Below, one piece after another: positions 39,627 through 45,223 of a stretch of DNA of 45,223 nt. The position numbers and the translations under genes are program-made. Source of the DNA: an uncultured Bacteroidales bacterium (GTDB lineage: Bacteria; Bacteroidota; Bacteroidia; Bacteroidales; UBA932). The stretch covers positions 1 to 45,223 of the forward strand of contig CAJOHX010000014.1 in NCBI GenBank assembly GCA_905234475.1. The letters run 5' to 3'. The notes under the pieces were generated by a model. That model searched no databases. It saw only the letters and a program-made list of their open reading frames with translations, and had not been told where the DNA came from. Position 1 is the stretch's first letter. Each line of letters starts with the position of its first letter.

Positions 39627-41504
39627 TTAGCGCAGCGCGCGCATGGCATTGAGCACCGCCAGCACGGTCACGCCGACGTCGGCGAACACGGCCATCCAGA
39701 GGGTCGCGATGCCGCAGGCGGCCAGCGCCAGCACCGCCAGCTTGACGCCGATGGCGAACCACAGGTTCTCCCGGGCGATGCGAAGGGTCCTGCGGGCGAT
39801 GCGGATGGCGAGCGCCACCTTGGACGGCTTGTCGTCCATCAGCACCACGTCGGCGGCCTCGATGGCGGCGTCGGAGCCCAGCGCACCCATGGCAACGCCC
39901 AGGTCGGCGCGGGCGAGCACGGGGGCGTCGTTGATCCCGTCTCCGACGAATGCGAGCGTGCCTTCGGCGAGCAGCCGCTCCACCTGGCTCACCTTGTCCG
40001 CGGGCAGCAGGGCGGCGTGGTATTCGTCCAGGCGCACGGCCTCGGCGACCGCGCGGGCCATTTCCGGCTGGTCGCCGGTCAGCATCACGGTCTTGCGCAC
40101 GCCGGCCTCATGCAGGGCGGCAATGGCCGCGGCGGCGTCTTCCTTGATGCGGTCGGACACGACGATGTGGCCGGCGTACACCCCGTCCACGGCCACGTGG
40201 ACGATGGTGCCGGTGTGGTGGCAGGGGTGCCAGGCGGCGCCCAGTTCGTCCATCAGCTTGTCATTGCCGACGGCCACGGTCCGCCCTTCCACGGTGGCCG
40301 TGAGGCCCTTTCCCGCGATCTCGCGGATATCGCTGACGCGGCAGGCGTCGTGCTCGTCGGGGTAGGCCTGCAGCAGTGCCGTGGCGATGGGGTGCGTGGA
40401 ATGCCGCTCCACGTGTGCCGCGAGGTGCAGCAGCTCCCGTTCGTCGAGCTCCTCCGGATGCACCGCCGTGACGGCGAATACGCCTTCGGTGAGCGTGCCG
40501 GTCTTGTCGAAGACGACAGTCTGCACGCGGGCGAGCGTGTCCAGCCAGGCGGAACCCTTGACCAGGATGCCGCGGCGCGACGCCCCGCCGATGCCGCCGA
40601 AGAAGGTCAGCGGCACGCTGATGACCAGCGCGCAGGGGCAGGAGACCACCAGGAACATCAGCGCCCGGTAGATCCAGGTGGCCCAGGCGCCCGTGAACAG
40701 GGGCGGGATGACGGCCAGCAGCACCGCCAGGCCCACCACGATGGGGGTATAGATCCGCGCGAAACGTGTGATGAAATGCTCGCTGCGCGACTTGTTTTCC
40801 GCCGCGTGCTCCACCAGTTCGAGGATGCGGGAGGCGGTGGACTCGCCGAAGGCACGGGTGGTGCGCACGCGCAGCACGCCGCTGAGGTTGACGCAGCCGG
40901 ACAGGACTTCATCGCCTGCTTTGACTTCGCGCGGCAGGCTTTCGCCCGTCAGGGCCACGGTGTCCAGGGAGGACGTCCCCTCCAGCACGGTGCCGTCCAT
41001 CGGCACCTTCTCGCCGGGCTTGATCAAAAGGATTTCGCCGACGGCGACGGACTCTGGCGCCACGGTTTGCAGCTGTCCGCCGCGCTCCACGTGGGCCTCG
41101 TCCGGGCGGATGTCCATCAGGTGGGCGATGCTCTTGCGGGAACGCCCCTCGGCGATGCCCTCGAAGAGCTCGCCGACCTGGAAGAAGAGCATCACGAACA
41201 CTGCCTCCGGGAACTGCGTCTGCGCTCCCGGCAGGAAACCGATGGCGAGCGCGCCGACCGTGGCGACGCTCATCAGGAAGTTCTCGTCGAGCGCCTCGCC
41301 GTGCGCAAGCGCTTCCGCGGCCTCCCTGAGGGTGTCCAGTCCGACGATGAGGTAGGGGACCAGGTAGAGCAGCAGATACTGCCAGGTCGCCCAGTCGGTA
41401 TGCTTCTCTAGGAGGGCCGCCCCGACCAGCAGGACAGTGGCGATGGCGATGCGTATGATGCGCCCTTTCGGGCTGCCTTCGTCGTGATGGTGTTCGTGTG
41501 ACAT
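39627..41504 (-). CDS. Zn/Cd-type P-type ATPase (P1B) without metal-binding N-terminal domain
   Basis: A 625-residue heavy-metal exporter from ATG 41504 (MSHEHHHDE, His-rich); the frame continues to 41561 through the promoter. Motifs: helix 6 metal site SCPCALVIS, phosphorylation site DKTGTLTEG, actuator LTGES, HP motif STHPIATAL, and GDGINDAPVLARADLGVAMG. The HMA domain with CxxC seen in ZntA/CadA is absent and replaced by the His-rich start. Substrate is likely Zn2+, Cd2+ or Co2+ in view of SCPCAL and C-terminal helices (family knowledge). A TACCTTTG box lies 22 bases upstream. Confidence 0.93.
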   Translation of the reverse strand: MSHEHHHDEGSPKGRIIRIAIATVLLVGAALLEKHTDWATWQYLLLYLVPYLIVGLDTLREAAEALAHGEALDENFLMSVATVGALAIGFLPGAQTQFPEAVFVMLFFQVGELFEGIAEGRSRKSIAHLMDIRPDEAHVERGGQLQTVAPESVAVGEILLIKPGEKVPMDGTVLEGTSSLDTVALTGESLPREVKAGDEVLSGCVNLSGVLRVRTTRAFGESTASRILELVEHAAENKSRSEHFITRFARIYTPIVVGLAVLLAVIPPLFTGAWATWIYRALMFLVVSCPCALVISVPLTFFGGIGGASRRGILVKGSAWLDTLARVQTVVFDKTGTLTEGVFAVTAVHPEELDERELLHLAAHVERHSTHPIATALLQAYPDEHDACRVSDIREIAGKGLTATVEGRTVAVGNDKLMDELGAAWHPCHHTGTIVHVAVDGVYAGHIVVSDRIKEDAAAAIAALHEAGVRKTVMLTGDQPEMARAVAEAVRLDEYHAALLPADKVSQVERLLAEGTLAFVGDGINDAPVLARADLGVAMGALGSDAAIEAADVVLMDDKPSKVALAIRIARRTLRIARENLWFAIGVKLAVLALAACGIATLWMAVFADVGVTVLAVLNAMRALR

Positions 41505-41525
41505 AGTTTGACTGATTTGCGAAAG

Positions 41526-41586
41526 CAAAGGTACGGCCAGACCCCTGCAACCGGGTTGCAAAGTCAGCGGGATCGTGCTATCTTTG
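41526..41586. promoter_or_regulatory. Divergent promoters with perfect 15-bp palindrome
   Basis: TACCTTTG (minus, 41526-41533) faces the ATPase; TATCTTTG (plus, 41579-41586) with GTTG 20 bp upstream faces the glycan operon. Between them TGCAACC-G-GGTTGCA (41546-41560) is a perfect palindrome overlapping the -33 position of the plus-strand promoter, a good candidate operator. Confidence 0.6.
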
Positions 41587-41611
41587 TATAGACTGTATAA
41601 CCATTGTTTCT

Positions 41612-42328
41612 ATGAGATACCATCTTTTGAAATGCGCCGCCCTGGCGGCCGCTGCCCTGTGCTGTTTCGCGGTGCTTCCCGCCCGCGGGCAGGAACTGGA
41701 CCTTTCCTACCACCATCCCGTCCTCGAGGACTATTTCGCGCCGGCGTCGGCGACGCCCGCGAGCCCCGATGCCGACGGCTTCATCCGCCGCTGGTCGCTC
41801 CTGGAGCCGATTGCCAAGCCGGAGATCCGCACCAACGCCATCTTTGACGACACCTATCTCAACACGGAGTTCGCGAAGGAGTACTTCCCCGGGCAGATGA
41901 CCATCGTGCCCAAGGACGGACAGAAGGTCAAGCTCGACAAGAAGACGAAGCTCGCCTGGCACTGCTACGACAGCAAGAACTACAACGTGAAGCTGTACCG
42001 CTTTGCCACCGGGCTGGGCCTGCACCCGACGGAGGCCCTGTTCCTGGCCGTGACCGTGGTCAATGTCCCGGAGGACATCACGGTGCGCATGTCGGTGGGC
42101 TCCAATTCCGGCTCCAAGTGGTGGGTCAACGGCGAGGAGGCGATCCTTCTGTCCGGCGACCGCCGCATGGTCATGGACGACTGCGTGTCCCGCAGGATCA
42201 CCCTCAAGGCCGGCCGCAACGTGATCCGCGGCGCCGTGATCAACGGTCCCGGCATGAGCGACTTCTGCATCCGCTTCCTGGATGAGGCGGGGCGCCCTGT
42301 TACCAACTTCACCGTTACCAACCAGTAA
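41612..42328 (+). CDS. Secreted protein associated with glycan degradation
   Basis: A 238-residue protein with signal peptide YHLLKCAALAAAALCCFAVL ending near ARGQ. The segment FIRRWSLLEPIAKPEIRTN resembles a domain often attached to or located beside acetyl-xylan esterases and xylanases in rumen Bacteroidota, and the rest forms a beta sandwich (DITVRMSVGSNSGSKWWVNG, AGRNVIRGAVINGPGMSDFC) that looks carbohydrate-binding. No catalytic residues are recognised. It leads a three-gene operon with GH43 and GH8 enzymes, 12 bases before GH43. Confidence 0.72.
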   Translation: MRYHLLKCAALAAAALCCFAVLPARGQELDLSYHHPVLEDYFAPASATPASPDADGFIRRWSLLEPIAKPEIRTNAIFDDTYLNTEFAKEYFPGQMTIVPKDGQKVKLDKKTKLAWHCYDSKNYNVKLYRFATGLGLHPTEALFLAVTVVNVPEDITVRMSVGSNSGSKWWVNGEEAILLSGDRRMVMDDCVSRRITLKAGRNVIRGAVINGPGMSDFCIRFLDEAGRPVTNFTVTNQ

Positions 42329-42340
42329 ACCGAACGCCTT

Positions 42341-43786
42341 ATGAAAAAGTTGGAATTCTCCCTGATCGCCCTTCTGCTGACCGTTCTGTATGCGATTCCT
42401 GCTGCGGCGCAGGTGGGCAACGTCTATATCCACGACCCTTCGACCATCGCTTTCTGCGACGGTAAATATTATACCTTCGGCACCGGCTCCGGCGGCCTCA
42501 TGTCCGACGACGGCTGGACCTGGCGTGACGGCGCCGTGCGCACGGGCGGCGGCGTGGCCCCCGACGTGATCAAGATCGGCGACCGCTACCTGGTGGCCTA
42601 CAGCGCCGGCTATCCCGGCACCGAGGGCAAGACCCGCGGCGTCGTGACTACGATGTGGACCAAGACCCTGGATCCCGAGTCCCCGGATTTCGGCTACACC
42701 GAGCCCGAGCTCGTGGCCTGGGCGGGCGACGACGAGGACTGCTGGGCCATCGACCCGGCCTTCCTGATGGGCCCCGACGGCCGGCTCTGGTGCACCTACG
42801 GCACCTATTTCGGCGCCATCCGCATCGTTGAGCTGGACCCGAAGACGGGTAAGCGCATGGCCGGCAACAAGGCGGTGGACATCGCCATCGACTGCGAGGC
42901 CACGGCCATGATGTACAAAGACGGCTGGTACTACCTGCTCGGCACCCACGGCACCTGCTGCGACGGCGTCAACTCCACGTACAACATCGTCGTGGGCCGC
43001 TCCCGCAGCGCGACGGGCCCGTACCTTGACAACATGGGCCGCGACATGCTCCGCGGCGGCGGCAAGATGGTCCTGTCCGCGGGCAACCGCGCCACGGGCC
43101 CCGGCCACTTCGGGCATTTCGTGGAAGCGGAGGGCGTCGAGAAGATGTCCTTCCACTACGAGGCTGACTACAACCGCAGCGGCCGCAGCGTGCTGGCCGT
43201 GCGCTCGCTCCTGTGGAAGAACGGCTGGCCGGTGGCTGCCGATCCTTTCAAGGAGGGGACCTATGAGATCGAGTCCGAGCGCCGCGGCTACGCCCTGGAA
43301 CTGGCTGTGGACTTCGTCCGCCAGCAGGGCGCCATGCGGGCTTTCCGGATCGATCCCAACGAGCCTGTCGTCGAACTCGAGGAGCAGAAGCTCTCGGATG
43401 TCATCGGCGGCTGGCCGGCCGGTGAGATCGCCGTCCGGGCCGGAGACTACATGTTCCGCCCGCACCAGAAGTGGACGGTGACGGCTGTGCCTGACAAGGG
43501 CGGCTACCTCGGTGCTCCGTACTACAAGATCACCATCGCCGGCACCGACCGCGCCCTGGCGGCCACCGAAGACGGCGAACTGACGGCCGTCCCGGTCTAT
43601 ACCGGCGCTGACGAACAGCTCTGGCGCATCGAGCAGCTCATTGACGGCACCTTCCGCATCCTGAACAAGGTCCCCTGCTGCTGCGGAGACCAGCTCTGCC
43701 TGATGAGCACGGGCGACAGCACCGTGGCGCTGGGCAAGTTCGACTTCGCCAGCGACAACTGCAAGTGGAATTTCCGAGACAGATAA
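42341..43786 (+). CDS. Glycoside hydrolase family 43 (arabinanase/arabinofuranosidase-like)
   Basis: A 481-residue secreted protein (signal KKLEFSLIALLLTVLYAIPA then AAAQ). Five-bladed propeller features of GH43: YIHDPSTIAFCDGKYYTFG with the catalytic base Asp, AIDPAFLMGPDGRLWCTYG with the pKa-modulating Asp, and DCEATAMMYKDGWYYLLGTH with the acid Glu, followed by CCDGVNSTYNIVVGRSRS, the layout of endo-1,5-alpha-L-arabinanase-like subfamilies. The C-terminal about 130 residues (from about 345) form a ricin-like or lipocalin-type beta domain ending KWNFRDR. It removes arabinose-containing side chains or arabinan; the partner GH8 suggests arabinoxylan. Confidence 0.9.
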   Translation: MKKLEFSLIALLLTVLYAIPAAAQVGNVYIHDPSTIAFCDGKYYTFGTGSGGLMSDDGWTWRDGAVRTGGGVAPDVIKIGDRYLVAYSAGYPGTEGKTRGVVTTMWTKTLDPESPDFGYTEPELVAWAGDDEDCWAIDPAFLMGPDGRLWCTYGTYFGAIRIVELDPKTGKRMAGNKAVDIAIDCEATAMMYKDGWYYLLGTHGTCCDGVNSTYNIVVGRSRSATGPYLDNMGRDMLRGGGKMVLSAGNRATGPGHFGHFVEAEGVEKMSFHYEADYNRSGRSVLAVRSLLWKNGWPVAADPFKEGTYEIESERRGYALELAVDFVRQQGAMRAFRIDPNEPVVELEEQKLSDVIGGWPAGEIAVRAGDYMFRPHQKWTVTAVPDKGGYLGAPYYKITIAGTDRALAATEDGELTAVPVYTGADEQLWRIEQLIDGTFRILNKVPCCCGDQLCLMSTGDSTVALGKFDFASDNCKWNFRDR

Positions 43787-43790
43787 TGAT

Positions 43791-45074
43791 ATGAAAAGAT
43801 TTGCTATCATGATGGCTGCGGCGGCGCTTATCCTGTCCGCCTGCGGCTCCAAGGAGCTGAAGCCCTGGACCAAGGGCGGGCTCGAGACCGGCAAGTACCG
43901 CAGCGTCTTCGCCGAGATGGGTTATTCCCAGAAGGAGATCGACGCGAAGCTGGAAAGCATCTTCCAGGAGGTGTTCTACGGCCCGAACAAAGTCTTTTTC
44001 GAAGTGGGGGACGACATGGGCTATATGTCTGACGTCAAGAACTTTGACGCCCGCACCGAGGGGATGTCATACGGGATGATGATCGCCGTGCAGCTGGACA
44101 AGAAGGAGGTCTTCGACCGCCTGTGGCGCTGGGCGAAGAAGTACATGCAGTACCAGGACGGCCCGATGAAGGGCTATTTCGCCTGGAGCCTCAGCCCCGA
44201 CGGCACCATCCGCGGGGCGGGTCCGGCCTCCGACGGCGAGCTGTATTTCATCACCTCGCTCGTCTTCGCCTCCAACCGCTGGGGCAACGACGGGGAGATC
44301 AACTACCTCGCTGAGGCGCAGAACATCCTCAACTCCTCCTGGGAGAAGGACGGCTCCGAGGGAATCTATCCCTTCATCGACAAGGAGAAGCACCTGATCA
44401 ACTTCACCCCCGACGGCCGCGGCCCGGGCTACACGGATCCGTCCTACCACCTGCCTGCCTTCTTCGAGGTCTGGGCCCGCTGGGCAAAAGACGGGCGCGC
44501 GGATTTCTACCGCGAATGCGCGAAAGCCAGCCGCGAGTACCTCCACAAGACCATCAACCCCGAGACCGGCCTGAATCCCGATACGAACAATTTCGACGGT
44601 TCCTTCATCGAGACGCCTTCCTTCTTCGGCAGGCAGATGAAGCCGGCCTTCCGCTTCGATTCCTGGCGTGTGCCGATGAACATCGCCCTGGACTATTCCT
44701 GGGCCTGCGCCGACCGCGAATGGCAGACCTGGTATGCCAACACCATCCAGGATTTCTTCTATTCCAAGGGAATTGACGAATTTGCCGACCAGTACAACGT
44801 GGACGGCACCGAGGTCGATTTCGCCATGCCCGCGGGCATGGGTGAGTTCCGCGGCACGGGCACGCGCCACTCCGTGGGCCTGGTCTCGACCCTGGCCGCC
44901 GCGACGCTGGCCGCCGACCACGCGATCGCCCGCGAATTCGCGCAGCGCCTCTGGGACAGCGAGAACAAACCCTACGAAGACGGCTACTTCGACGCCTACT
45001 ACGACGGCCTCCTGCGCCTGTTCGCCTTCATGCACCTCAGCGGCCACTACCGTGCGATAGCGCCGGGGAAATAA
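43791..45074 (+). CDS. Glycoside hydrolase family 8, exo-oligoxylanase-like lipoprotein
   Basis: A 427-residue lipoprotein (KRFAIMMAAAALILSAC, Cys at about 18). The (alpha/alpha)6 GH8 motifs include TEGMSYGMMIAVQLDKKEVF with the catalytic Glu, and GPASDGELYFITSLVFASNR with the second conserved acid, followed by PDGRGPGYTDPSYHLPAFFE and WRVPMNIALDYSWAC. The sequence is close in pattern to reducing-end xylose-releasing exo-oligoxylanases (Rex) rather than cellulases. It starts 4 bases after the GH43 stop and would trim xylo-oligosaccharides at the cell surface or periplasm. Confidence 0.92.
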   Translation: MKRFAIMMAAAALILSACGSKELKPWTKGGLETGKYRSVFAEMGYSQKEIDAKLESIFQEVFYGPNKVFFEVGDDMGYMSDVKNFDARTEGMSYGMMIAVQLDKKEVFDRLWRWAKKYMQYQDGPMKGYFAWSLSPDGTIRGAGPASDGELYFITSLVFASNRWGNDGEINYLAEAQNILNSSWEKDGSEGIYPFIDKEKHLINFTPDGRGPGYTDPSYHLPAFFEVWARWAKDGRADFYRECAKASREYLHKTINPETGLNPDTNNFDGSFIETPSFFGRQMKPAFRFDSWRVPMNIALDYSWACADREWQTWYANTIQDFFYSKGIDEFADQYNVDGTEVDFAMPAGMGEFRGTGTRHSVGLVSTLAAATLAADHAIAREFAQRLWDSENKPYEDGYFDAYYDGLLRLFAFMHLSGHYRAIAPGK

Positions 45075-45197
45075 ACCTTACCCGACTGTCGTCAATGTCC
45101 CTGTTTTCCGGACACATTGTCTTCCCCTGAAAAAAGTTGACTCGCAAACACGAGTTAACAATGTTTATTTATCGAACGACACTGAGGGATCAGTATT
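45075..45197. other. Intergenic region after GH8 with short inverted repeat
   Basis: TTGACTCG and CGAGTTAA (45136-45157 region) form an 8-bp stem with one G-T pair around CAAACA. It has no T run directly after, so it may be an operator or mRNA element of the next gene rather than a terminator. Confidence 0.35.
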
Positions 45198-45223
45198 ATG
45201 AGAAAGCAATCGACATGTATTAT
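45198..45223 (+). CDS. Start of a downstream gene (cut by window end)
   Basis: Only eight codons, beginning MRKQSTCI, are visible after ATG 45198. The start context is AT-rich as usual for this genome. Nothing can be said about function; given the neighbours it could belong to the glycan-use locus. Confidence 0.3.

Noticed and set aside
37971..41411. Plus-strand 1146-codon open frame
   Set aside because: Antisense shadow of the DUF5686 and P-type ATPase genes, both with complete motifs.
41564..43894. Minus-strand 776-codon open frame
   Set aside because: Antisense to the secreted protein and GH43 genes; no plausible protein features.
1..45223. CRISPR arrays, IS elements, integrases
   Set aside because: No regularly spaced repeats and no transposase or recombinase motifs were seen on either strand.

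Overview
The window is GC-rich DNA from a member of the Bacteroidota, most likely an uncultured gut or rumen Bacteroidales. The evidence is a recurring TAnnTTTG -7 promoter box (often with TTTG 19-20 bp upstream), few Shine-Dalgarno sites, and families concentrated in this phylum: porin O/P, DUF4301, GSCFA, DUF5686, membrane-attached AraC regulators and a lipoprotein glycoside hydrolase cluster. The genus cannot be fixed from the sequence alone.

Layout. 1-1442: the 3'-truncated carboxyltransferase subunit of a biotin-dependent acyl-CoA (de)carboxylase. 1548-5130: a minus-strand operon of porin, YeiH-type anion exporter and an overlapping two-helix small protein, divergent from a membrane-tethered AraC regulator with tandem direct repeats between them. 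5200-8851: a plus-strand run of DUF1295 enzyme, nuclease-like protein, beta-carbonic anhydrase, secreted protein and acyltransferase. 8856-10795: nitroreductase, an orphan gene and a tRNA-Pro next to a very long perfect palindrome. 10866-15964: a tightly packed set of PrsW-like protease, a metallopeptidase/propeller/barrel giant and an anchored protein. 15983-19942: recF, DUF721, pdxB and DUF4301 as one overlapping operon. 20014-21445: TPR protein and YebC. 21666-24396: an ABC transporter/GntR/DUF2807 operon with a clear promoter and operator.

24470-29981 is the accessory part: about 560 bp without a convincing gene, a minus-strand small-protein locus preceded by a promoter, a two-hairpin RNA and a terminator, then an AT-richer island with a large lipoprotein and a coupled three-gene operon (Sel1 repeats, agmatine/peptidyl-arginine deiminase-like, unknown). 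30070-34454: GSCFA, 5'-nucleotidase lipoprotein, Ffh and a small AraC protein. 34522-41504: a CDF transporter lacking its cytoplasmic domain, a 7TM-like AraC regulator, two outer-membrane/secreted proteins and a Zn/Cd-type P-type ATPase. 41612-45074: a xylan or arabinoxylan oligosaccharide operon (binding-type protein, GH43, GH8), followed by the first codons of another gene.

The two most unusual observations are the small-protein locus at 25033-25351, where an upstream short RNA carries two segments complementary to the translation start region of the small ORF, and a mobile-looking palindromic sequence present twice: in frame inside the GSCFA gene and at the truncated 3' end of the CDF gene.
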